Below the pieces are notes generated by a model. It was not told where the DNA came from and made no database searches. It worked only from the letters and a program-made list of their open reading frames with translations. The translations under genes were made by a program, and so were the position numbers. Below, piece after piece: positions 55,694 to 64,000 of a DNA stretch of 64,000 nucleotides (its first letter is position 1; every line of letters starts with the position of its first letter). Source of the stretch: Zoroaster sp. YZ-2022 (lineage: Eukaryota; Echinodermata; Asteroidea; Forcipulatida; Zoroasteridae); the NCBI GenBank assembly GCA_029582265.1, contig CM055828.1, positions 11,746,277 to 11,810,276 on the forward strand. The letters run 5' to 3'.

Positions 55694-56224
55694 ATGCATC
55701 ATACGATTGAAATTAAAATTTAACAAGCCCGTCGTATTAGATAATACAATCGATAATCGAGATGGTAAACTTACGATATCGTTAAAGACCGTCAACTTTT
55801 GATCGGCTGCTATAATGTACGCAAAAGAAAAATATTGCGCCGTAAAAATGGTGCGGCTGGAGGCCAACCGACCGATAGTTCTCAGTCTATCAAACCTGGA
55901 CTTTACAATATAAAACAAATTATCGATATTATCGTACAACAAACCCTGGGTAACATTTAACATTAATGAAACAATCGGTGAATCTTTGCTCAAAATTAAT
56001 GATCCAAGGTATCAAATTTTCATCCGGGCTAGCCAATTTACTCTGGCTTAAAATAATGTACATTCATTGCGATCAAATTTCTATGAAAATTTTTACAACG
56101 GTAAACATTCGAGTATTTTAAATGTTTTACCCATACAAGATGTAAAATTTGGTGAAAGCACCTGGATAGCATATTCTAATCCATTACGAAAAAATCTCAC
56201 GACTGGAACTTTAAACGAATTATG
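55694..56224 (+). pseudogene. Conserved virus-like element protein, broken
   Basis: Fragments in order: KFNKPVVLDNTIDNRDGKLT, SIKPGLYNIKQIIDIIV, FNINETIGESLLKIND, MYIHCDQI and NFYNGKHSSILNVLPIQ, with a final SNPLRKNLTTGTLNEL just before 56222. This succession matches the N-to-C order of a protein I associate with Maverick/Polinton-like elements of invertebrates. The recognition is by pattern and not verified by search. At least four frame breaks. Function unproven, perhaps virion-related. Confidence 0.45.
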
Positions 56225-56575
56225 GCGATGGCGATGAAATACGCGAAATATAAACTCGGTAAAAAATCAAAGAAACACGACGAGATAAGAGTTCTCGCCG
56301 AGAGTAAACTTAACACCATCGGCAACCACGTTTCGAAAGCGATTGAAGACAGTTATATAAGTCAAGCAGAATTTATTTTAATCTCCAAGGAGCGAGTAAA
56401 GTACTCGATATGAAAGAAAATATTCGAACAAAATTTACTCCTAAAGACGCTCCGACAGATGTCAAAAGCCATCATCGACAAAGAAGAAAAACTTATAGAG
56501 AAAACTTTTGAATTTAAAGTAAACTTTTCGATAAAAAAATCTTACAACGCCGATGAGTTGTATAATAAATAACCT
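56222..56575 (+). pseudogene. Short helical protein of virus-like block
   Basis: The frame 56222-56413 starts MAMAMKYAKYKLGKKSKKHD, continues IRVLAESKLNTIGNHVSKAI and ISQAEFILISKERV, then stops. Coding-like sequence continues in another frame (AIIDKEEKLIEKTFEF). The KKHD...AESKLN...IS..EF pattern is recurrent in uncharacterised proteins of the same class of elements. It overlaps the preceding gene end by a few bases. Confidence 0.45.
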
Positions 56576-56963
56576 TAGATCCGCTAGAAAGACCTCCTGC
56601 GTATAATTCAACTTTTAATACTATTTTATTTTTTTCAACTCGGCCATGACGAGATTAAATTTTAATCTGCTTCAGCGCGAGCTTGATTTTTATTTTTCCA
56701 AACCACATGCATCTTGTGCACAATGGCGGCGACGTCTTTGTACCCATGTTACATTTTATACACGGAATTGGTATAGATTTTCCCGTCTTAATTTGTTCTC
56801 CACACACGCTTGGTTTAAGGACTGATTTAGATGTACATGTACATGTCGACATAGTACACAGGAGTCATTGGTGCCGTTCATACCTGTTAAGCATATTGTA
56901 TTTGACACGATGCATGGTTTGACTAGGGTAGTAAAAATGGTTAAACCTTGAAGTTGAAAAATA
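56576..56963. other. Spacer within virus-like block
   Basis: No clear coding signal. An ACATGTACATGT palindrome is at about 56833-56846. Confidence 0.4.
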
Positions 56964-57790
56964 ATGTCTGAAGGAAACAAGGCACAACAACTAAAACAAA
57001 GCGCATCTTCAACGAAGCAACTTATCGACAATTTAGTTTCAAATATTAATAAAAGGGGCATACGACAAGACAATTTTCAAATTCATTTCGATAAAAGCGG
57101 AAACAAGAACCCCATTAGTCTTAACAAAGATCATGCATTAGGTATCATTAGTCCTGCTCCACTTGGGAGAGAAAGCGATTTTCCCCTTATTATGAAAAAT
57201 GTTGTCCCCAACCGAATAATACCAAACACACTTCTAGATAACGTCAGATCATAGGCCTACATGTTCCAGACACCTTTACTGACTACGATATTGTTGTAAA
57301 AATTTAAAGACGGATCCAAAACCACAATTAATCCCAGGAAAACTTCAAGGTTCTTTACATAAAGAAGATTATACATGGGAGTACAGTACGAAAGCAAAGT
57401 TGCTTTATAAGAAACATGTTTCTATCAATTGCTTTGTAAACGTTATACCTGGAAAAGCATTACCCCATACATGATTAAGTTTGTAGATTATGCAAGATAT
57501 TTTTATTGACCATGCTGATTTTCCCAAACCTCGTTTTCAAACTGAGGGTGGAGAACACCTCAACTATGATCACAGTCGTCATTATTTTCAACATACAACT
57601 AGACATGATGACAAAACAAAGACCGACCTATTATTGTTTTTCTTATCAACCATGTATAGGAAATCATCACGTTGTTGCATTCCCAACTATTGTGGGTCAA
57701 CAAAATAATACGGGCGGACACAAACTTTGTTGTGACAATATCAGTTGGGGCTGGTTTATTATCTTTTCTGCATTCAACAGCAATAAAAGG
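56964..57790 (+). pseudogene. Unidentified ORF, frameshifted
   Basis: A 96-codon frame (56964-57254) starts MSEGNKAQQLKQSASSTKQL and includes SNINKRGIRQDNFQIHFDKS. Downstream frames hold LIPGKLQGSLHKEDYTWEYS and IDHADFPKPRFQTEGGEHLN, then HYFQHTTRHDDKTKTDLLLF. The consistent plus-strand coding quality over about 800 bp suggests one protein with three or more frame breaks. I do not recognise it. It may be the last gene of the virus-like block or a separate element. Confidence 0.35.
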
Positions 57791-57851
57791 CACTAATGAC
57801 ATATAAAAAGAGTGGTAGCGTAGTTCAATAATTAGACTTAATAGTCCCGAA

Positions 57852-57995
57852 TGGTGTGTACGAGTAATACCAACTACAAAGGGATCGGATACAGCCAGGA
57901 CTATCATTCGTTCGTACACACCATTTGGGTGTGTATGTACGAGTAATACCAACTACAAAGGGATCGGATACAGCCAGGACTATCATTCGTTCGTG
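57852..57995. repeat. 79-bp direct duplication bounded by inverted repeat
   Basis: GTACGAGTAATACCAACTAC... starts at 57858 and again at 57937. TGGTGTGTACGA (57852) and TCGTACACACCA (57911) are a perfect 12-bp inverted pair around the first copy. Confidence 0.85.
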
Positions 57996-59012
57996 CGGCT
58001 TGTCACTCGGTATACGATACGGGCACTGCTACACCGAGAGACGGACGGCTGGTCGGTCTCAACGACGGGAACCACCAGGGTTTGACTACACGGGGTGTCT
58101 GGACGGGGCCAGAGTGTGGTCGATCGACGCACTGCACCGTTGGTTCAACGAACGAGGCTCTAGACTGTAATAGTTCGGTATATCGCAATGTCATGGATCG
58201 GATCGAATCGCACAGGTATCATTCGGAACCGCACTTCCCGAGATCAGGAAATCTCTGGGTTTATATAGAAATCTGGGGCCTAGGAATGAATAATTTAGCG
58301 TCTTAGCCAATGAGAAGCTTGCCTTCCGCGTCTAAGGGTAGAAACGTGTGCAAAATCATGGTATACAACAGGTCCTTGTTCCATATAAGGTAAGGTATTT
58401 GACGAAAGTAAAGTGAGTGACAACTTAGAAAGGAGGGCGTGTTCAAGGGGTAGTGCTTACTGCCACTGGGGATGCTAAGCTATTGCATGAGGATAGCAGC
58501 AGTTCTGCATGGGAGCACGGCACACGGACCAAGGCCTATGACTGAGCGGGCCAGTCACGGTGACTGTTTGGCCGTGCTACACCCACGAACCGTGTTCGGC
58601 GTGTATGGTGGACTCCAAGGAAAGTAGGAGAAAATAGACTAAGTCCAAAGGACGGCCCAAGCCACGTGGTGGGATGGTGTGGCACGCACACAATAGGCTC
58701 TCGCTGCAGTGTTGCAAATGCATTGCGTTGGCGCCGGATATGCATGAGCAAAAGTAGCGTCCTTGTATGGATTGCATATTCATAGCGGACAATCGAGGGT
58801 CCGGGGAAACAAACGCTAGGACTTAGACTGCTTGAAATTGCATCGTAAGCAAGATATTAGAAGTGGAAGAAGTGAAATAGAGGGTGCTAATATTTATCAT
58901 ATTCAAAGGGTAAGAAGCGCAACACTATTCCCCTGTAGTTTCAAACGTCCTCGTTTTACGTTAACATATGGAAATAGGTTAAAATCATTAAGAAAACAAT
59001 AACAATATTACT
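57996..59012. other. No recognised gene
   Basis: G+C-richer than the flanks. Frames such as 57925-58170 (+) and 58536-58792 (-) lack family resemblance. No LTR could be delimited although a gypsy element follows. Confidence 0.4.
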
Positions 59013-59156
59013 AAGTAAGACTAATTGCGGTGACACCATGTGGAATCTCAATTGAGTAGTAATTAGTTCTGAAAAGAACTGGGGGTACAACTCGACGTTT
59101 CGATCAGTATGCTCTGATCGTCCTCAGGAGAATGCCGGACTCTGGAAAATAACTGG
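59013..59156 (-). mobile_element. Short Penelope-like insertion with target-site duplication
   Basis: A 144-bp copy of the same 3' end as at 11.6 and 33.9 kb, flanked by ACAATATTACT at 59002-59012 and 59157-59167. It includes the hammerhead-like motif and stops about 25 bp 5' of it, so it is almost only ribozyme plus tail. Non-coding. Confidence 0.88.
59091..59130 (-). ncRNA. Hammerhead-ribozyme-like motif
   Basis: Identical over 40 nt to the motif at 11651-11690: CTGAGGA, 7-bp helix II with AGCATA loop, AAAC, GTC, with CTC/GAG as minimal helix I. Confidence 0.55.
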
Positions 59157-59566
59157 ACAATATTACTGTTCATAAAATCTAAAGTTCATAGATGATCACA
59201 CGGTGAATCAGCTACGTGATGTCGTGCTGATGAAAACAAAAGTCATAGAGTTCGTTCGACGAGGCATAATCTTAGAGTTCAAAATAGTTCATCAATTGTC
59301 ACTTTTGTAGTTTTGGTCTACGAACCACAAAACGTCTAGGCAACTAATTATGTAAATAAATCTATAATCTACTACGGAAAACTTAAAACACGTAATTTCA
59401 TATGCAGTTACATGTACACAATGTACAAGTACAGTTCGGACGCTGTCACGTGGCATCTCCTACACAGTCATATCAGATTACAACCGCACATGTTCTTGTA
59501 GAGTGTGCAGTCTGGGCTGCAAATTTATGAATGAATGGGTCGTCACTGCTCTGCTCTGTTTGTTTA

Positions 59567-60152
59567 CTACAAGTTCCTTGACCTAAAGAGGTCAAATATG
59601 CAAGCAGCATCAGTGAAGGGAGCTAAGTAAGAAACCTGGCTGGTGTGCGCGTGGTACGTTGGCTTCTTCTGTGGGAGGGCACATTCGATGGTACCGTAGA
59701 TGACAGGGGGCGATGGTCTTCTTGGGTGGTTGGGAAGGGGAATCATCAGAACTCGTACTGATGGTCTGGGGTCGCGTGTGTCAGGGATATGGACGGCTGG
59801 TTCCACTACTGACTTTTCTTTCAAAGGTTTTTGCATGTCCTTCATCCATGGTGGCACATCGTCGCTGAAGTATCGTTTTAAACGATCATGATATAAAACT
59901 TTGGATATCCATCTCTGTTTTAAACGGAGTACAAAAAGTAAATCGCTTAAGTGTTCGTTCAATGATACAAGGTCCTATCCATTTAACCCTTTTCAGTTTT
60001 GGGGAAAGACCCGGCGTCTTGGTGCTGTCCATAAAATACACAAGATCACCAACTGCGTAGTTGTGATGTGAAATTCTTGTGTCGTGGTCTCTTTTCTGTC
60101 GTTGACTGGCTTGACCAAGGTGTTCACGGACTATATGATGGACCTTGGTCAT
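59567..60152 (-). pseudogene. Ty3/gypsy integrase C-terminal region, second element
   Basis: Minus frames read HDTRISHHNYAVGDLVYFMD and SPKLKRVKWIGPCIIERTLK (60152-59886), the small beta-barrel domain of gypsy integrases. A C-terminal VLYHDRLKRYFSDDVPPWM and a Pro-rich tail (59962-59567) follow. The two frames overlap by one frameshift. Confidence 0.8.
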
Positions 60153-60234
60153 CCTCTCTTTGAGTGCAATGACGTACTCGCACTCATTTGGGGGATGAAC
60201 TTCATCTTGGCGTGGGCCACCAAACCACCAAACA

Positions 60235-60977
60235 TTAAGTCGATGGGCACGTGAGTCTCACGACCAAACATAAGCATATTCGGGGAGTAACCAGTCGTCT
60301 CGTGCTGGCAACTTCTATATGCTGATGGGGGACACCAAATCTTGAGATAAATTCATAGACTATTTTGTGGGCAACTGTCTCTGCTGTCTGGTCAGGGATG
60401 GCATAGGCTTCCATCCATTTCGAGAACTGGTCACCAACAAGCAATATGTACCGATTATCCTGCTCACTGATTGGTAAGGGGCCAAGGATATCGGTTACTA
60501 GTCTATCCATTGTTGTGCCAACTATAGTCTTGAAGGGGGGCTCGTGGTGTTTTGTGGGGCCGCTTCCGGGCACCACACTTTGCACATTTTCTTATCCAAT
60601 TCCGGACTGATTCTTTCAGCCGGTACCAGTAGAATTTGCGTTTTGTCTTGTGAACAGTTTTCTTTACACCGAGATGGGCGGATGTCACAGCATCATGCGT
60701 TGCTCGCAAGATGGTGTCTTGCAGCTCTTTTTGTACCACAAGCTGCAAGTATGATTGAGTTTTGTCCGAAGTTACCCATCTTTTGTAGAGGACACCTGTT
60801 TCGGACGATAAGTTGTTGCCATAACAACCAGAGTTTTCGGGTTGCTGGATTCTGACTGGCGGCCAGGTCTCTTCCTGGCCGCTGGAGTGGGATTTTATCT
60901 AACCAATCCAATATTACGCCAATATCTGGATCAGTTCTCTGCATTTTGGCGATTTCCTTAGAGGAGCAACTGTTCAC
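60235..60977 (-). pseudogene. Ty3/gypsy integrase zinc finger and catalytic core
   Basis: In order on the minus strand: linker MQRTDPDIGVILDWLDKIPL (60977-60693); zinc-binding part SAHLGVKKTVHKTKRKFYWY with CAKCGARK (60748-60503); core start MDRLVTDILGPLPISEQDNR and VGDQFSKWMEAYAIPDQTAE (60585-60235). The core breaks after SRFGVPHQHIE, so the later catalytic residues are lost or frameshifted. It differs from the integrase at 7.6 kb by many residues, so it is a separate gypsy lineage. Confidence 0.85.
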
Positions 60978-60999
60978 CCAAGGTGTGTCTTGTTGCTGA

Positions 61000-61520
61000 C
61001 CAGCATTTGAACCGGGTCGTCGTGCATGGAGATTACATGTACGTTGAACAAGTCACTATCGTGGATTTTGGTCTTGGAGTGAAGTGGGATAGTTCTGTAA
61101 GTTGCGGCCCAGTACTAAAACCGGCTAAGGCGCCCTTTGTCGGGGCGCAGGGCGTGTTACAGTTCATGTCACTTCTCTCTGGTTCATCCTGTATATCACC
61201 GTTAACATTGCTAGTTTTCTGCTGACTTTGACATCACATTTTGTTGCAATATCCCTGGCGAGGCGTTGGACAACACGGCTTGTCTGGGAGTTTCTCCAGC
61301 TGTGTTTAAAACGGCCGACGGGAGTCGATACCACATGTCATTGATAACTGTACTGCACGAGCGCCAAATACAGTTGCCGAGTTTGCAAATAACATTAAAG
61401 AGGAGTGTTACCACTGTTGCCATCAATGAGAACTGTCGCGAAGGGGATAGGCTGAACTTTTCTAGTACATCAGATGAAAGTTAGGACCTGGGACGTAACA
61501 AGTCAAAACATCCTGGGAGT
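61000..61520 (-). other. Gypsy inter-domain segment, no motif recognised
   Basis: Lies between RNase H and the integrase linker on the minus strand. It has protein-like frames but no named motif; it may include an insertion. Confidence 0.35.
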
Positions 61521-61649
61521 CTTCACTGTATGAAGATTTGACAATATCGGGAGTGTTCTGAGGATTCTACCTTGTCTGCAGAGGTAGCATGAATTCGTCT
61601 GGTCGATAGGGGGATTACGTCGTCGACTTTGTTGAAATCGGACCACAGT

Positions 61650-62190
61650 TCACTCTTAGTGACACACTTGTCACAAACCGTCGTAGCACGGGCACTCGTC
61701 AGGATCACACGGCACCCTAGAGAGGGCATCTGCATTGCCATGTTTCTTTCCTGCACAGTGTTCAATCTTAAAGTCAAACTGGGCCATAATCTCAGCCATC
61801 GAGCCATTTGATCAAGTGGATCTTTTGAATGTCATTATCCATCTCAAAGCACTGTGGTCTGTGCGAATCAGGAACTGCTTGCAAGCAAGTTGTGCCTCAA
61901 ATACTGTACAAACGTAACAATAGCGAGTAGTTCACGTCGCGTCGTACAGTATCGCCGTTGAGGTTTGGTCATCGACCGGCTAACATACGCTATTGGTCGC
62001 TCTTCTTCTTTCTGTGTTCGTTCGCACCACTGAATTTGTGACAAGGTGGCGCCGATACCGGTATTCGATGCGTCAGTATCAATAATGAAAAGTCCGTCGT
62101 TATCGGGGTACGACATAAGTTCATCACCCTGTCAGTGCGGCTTTCAGTGTTTCGAACGCGGTTTGACAGTCAGGGTCCACTTAATTCATA
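61650..62190 (-). pseudogene. Ty3/gypsy RNase H, second element
   Basis: Minus frame 62116-61868 holds GLFIIDTDASNTGIGATLSQ (the DTDAS box with the first catalytic Asp), RPIAYVSRSMTKPQRRYCTT and RRELLAIVTFVQYLRHNLL. Further on are MAQFDFKIEHCAGKKHGNAD and ALSR near 61800-61710, the RNase H terminal signature. Upstream DCQTAFETLKAALTG reaches about 62180, then homology stops. Reverse transcriptase, protease and gag are missing. Confidence 0.85.
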
Positions 62191-62545
62191 CTAACATCAC
62201 ACACCCAGACCATATAAATTTCTGTCCATGCCGGTATAAACTATCATGTTTTCCTTTCCACCGAGTCGGTGCGGTGTTTCAGCTGTAGAGAGTTTGGGCA
62301 CATAAGCAGATCGTGAAAAAAACAGTCCAACTTAGATAAATCAAACCCAGAACATACCAATCCTCTGAACCCACCACCCAAATTCGTTCACAAAAAATCA
62401 GATCCAAAACACCCACCAAAAAACTCCAAACCCCTCCCACTGGCCCGTCAACATCTACGGTCTCTAGCTCCCCAGCGGAGGTCCCCGCCCACAGTGCGCA
62501 AGTGAGCTCAAGCGCCATCCTCTTCGGTAGTGGGGTCCTCGGAAA
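62191..62545. other. Junction region, Pro/Ser-rich frames
   Basis: C-rich sequence with plus-strand Pro/Ser/Thr-rich frames, probably the linker of the LINE ORF1 that continues downstream. Confidence 0.35.
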
Positions 62546-62995
62546 ATGGCAAGAAAGGTCAGCAGCCCCACGCAAACAACTTCTCCCACTTTATCTCAAG
62601 CTCTGAACACCACAACCCCTACCGTCTCCACCCCAGCCTCTACGGCTGACGCCACCGAAACCGACTCTAGCATGTGGGAAGAACGCAAACCACCGACGAT
62701 GACCTCACCGTCGATCTACTTCCCAAATTGAGAGGCCCACTTTCCAATGAAGAATTGATAAAATTTCTCTCCAATGTGAAATCACGGAAAAAACGGAAGA
62801 CATTGCTAGGAAATTCACCTCAAACATACCTTGTCAAACAACTAAAGCCCCTGCGCAACAGCCCTCTCCTTCAAACAAGCCTGCAGCAGAGGATTCAAAA
62901 ACTAATAAAAAAAACTGGACATGTAATCTCTTTCGTCATGGATAAGATAATCATGCTTTTTCTCCTTTTAACGATGGCACTGTCACTGGCACACT
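62546..62995 (+). pseudogene. LINE ORF1 C-terminal part (Tx1/L1-like)
   Basis: A Thr/Ser/Pro-rich linker (SPTQTTSPTLSQALNTTTPT) is followed by LPKLRGPLSNEELIKFLSNV with KSRKKRKTL (62674-62997). This is a C-terminal motif that I associate with ORF1 of Tx1-like LINEs. Frameshifts separate the parts. It is a different family from the element at 25.7-30.4 kb. Confidence 0.55.
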
Positions 62996-63545
62996 AAATA
63001 CTGGAGGCTGTTCCACTTCCACTCGAAACGCGGCTTTTAAAACATATGTCGAACAACTTCATAATAACCCGGACATTGTTTTCCTACAAGAGACCTACAC
63101 CCTCAGTGAAATTTGTTCGTGCTGGTCTCTGTGGCCTTATACCCCTTTCTGCACCCCAGTCCAACACGCGGATCGGGAGTCACTACTCTCATTAAAAATA
63201 AAGACATCGATGTCTCCAACTCCCATGTTGTTTATGAAGGTTATATTCTATATCACAAAATCGAACTCAATAATAATACCTACCATATTACAATGTCCTC
63301 ATCCCACAAGAAAATAACTCGGCTGTAGCAGCCTTACGTGCCCTTTTTAATCACTGTGGCAAAAGAAGTGACGCTATCATGGTTATCGGAGGTGATTTAA
63401 ATTGTATGGAGAATCCATCAATTGATCGTCTGCGTATGCCAACCGAGCATCGGCCCAAGATCGCCACGGCTCTCAAAGACCTTTGTATTTTTACGATGTG
63501 TGCGACGTCTGGCGCAGACTGAACCCCCCTAGAACAAAACTTTAC
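62996..63545 (+). pseudogene. LINE ORF2 endonuclease fragment
   Basis: LNTGGCSTSTRNAAFKTYVE and NNPDIVFLQETYTLSE contain the catalytic Glu of the QET box of APE-type endonucleases. Later GGDLNCMENPSID is the GDxN box. The domain stops near 63545, before the reverse transcriptase, where Penelope-like sequence begins. Several frame breaks. Confidence 0.75.
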
Positions 63546-63564
63546 ATGGCTTAGAAACAACACG

Positions 63565-64000
63565 AACAATATCCCCTGTGAGTGCGGTAAGGTGTACATC
63601 GGTGAAACAGGGCGCAACCTCCCCATCAGATTGAAGGAACACCGAGCACACGGCCGCAGAGGAGATTTCGAGAAGTCCGCTATCGTCAAGCACTCACACA
63701 TCAAGGACCACCAAATCGACTGGCGGCAGCCCAACTCATCACACCCATCGACACATGGCACCCCAGACGCATCAGAGAGGCCATGGAGATCGTCAAACAC
63801 GACACTGTGCCACAGGACATCGGCTTCTACATCAGCGACATTTGGCGACCACTACTACGGACTGAAGGATCTTCTATATCCGAAGTCCATAACCCACCCC
63901 AGACTGAGGGATCTCCTATATCCTAAGTCCATAACCCACCCCAGACTGAGGGATCTCCTATATCCTAAGTCAACCACCCTCCATCCCCCTGTGCTTGTCA
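63565..64000 (+). pseudogene. Penelope-like element GIY-YIG endonuclease end
   Basis: CECGKVYIGETGRNLPIRLK and EHRAHGRRGDFEKSAIVKHS form the start of a GIY-YIG nuclease domain, which in Penelope-like elements follows the reverse transcriptase. A frameshift near 63720 leads to IREAMEIVKHDTVPQDIGFY and ISDIWRPLLRTEGSSISE, the same end as at 11.6-12.05 kb. The 3' part has 42-bp repeats and is cut by the window edge, so its hammerhead region would lie outside. The 5' end abuts the LINE fragment. Confidence 0.8.
63861..63975 (+). repeat. 42-bp (14-codon) direct repeats, about 2.6 copies
   Basis: Copies start at 63861, 63903 and 63945 (ACTGA(A/G)GGATCT...). They keep the reading frame; the peptide unit is TEGS(S/P)IS.VHNPPQ. 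The copy at 11.9 kb has two units. Confidence 0.9.

Noticed and set aside
58420..58440. Polypurine tract AAAGGAGGGCG as a gypsy LTR boundary
   Set aside because: Wrong strand for the minus-oriented gypsy element, and no LTR pair could be found.

Overview
This is eukaryotic nuclear DNA, about 63% A+T, with no operons, no bacterial genes and no complete host gene. It carries retroelements of animal type (Tx1/L1-group and CR1-like LINEs, Ty3/gypsy, Penelope-like), tRNA-Leu-derived SINEs and Helitron-like tandem-repeat elements. It also has a Maverick/Polinton-like virus-derived gene block and at least four copies of the palindrome TAGGCCTA. Together these suggest a marine invertebrate, perhaps an echinoderm or another invertebrate deuterostome. 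That assignment is inference. Three runs of exactly 500 N are scaffold gaps.

Layout. 1-2967: gene-free and homopolymer-rich, of doubtful sequence quality. 3.9-6.0 kb: LINE tail and nested inverted repeats. 6.3-8.3 kb: decayed Ty3/gypsy pol (+). 9.7-11.0 kb: CR1-like LINE ORF1 and the start of ORF2 (+). 11.6-12.05 kb: truncated Penelope-like element (PLE) with a hammerhead-ribozyme-like motif. 13.99-22.98 kb: macrosatellite of about 2-kb units, each a chimera of a dead LINE reverse transcriptase and a Helitron-like 3' end. 23.9-30.6 kb: two Tx1-like LINEs in tandem (-), one keeping an intact zinc-knuckle ORF1 of 423 aa. 30.6-31.7 kb: ACGT-rich degenerate repeats interrupted by a SINE. 33.1-35.3 kb: decayed DDE transposase, itself hit by a short PLE copy. 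35.3-43.4 kb: satellites, a long CTT microsatellite and a Helitron-like element built of about 150-bp palindromic repeats. 44.8-48.9 kb: Tx1 fragment, SINEs, a near-perfect hairpin and two CACTG-ended DNA elements. 49.0-50.3 kb: exon-like segments, the best host-gene candidates. 51.5-52.3 kb: LINE tail. 52.6-57.8 kb: virus-like gene block. 59.0 kb: third short PLE copy. 59.6-62.2 kb: second Ty3/gypsy pol (-). 62.5-64.0 kb: LINE endonuclease fragment and a GIY-YIG PLE end.

The genes do not form a pathway; the window is a nested record of mobile elements. The best-supported unusual signal is three minus-strand PLE insertions (11.6, 33.9 and 59.0 kb). They share one 3' end, carry 11-13 bp target-site duplications and retain a hammerhead-like core, degraded in one copy. 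The other strong signals are the TE-derived macrosatellite and the virus-like block.
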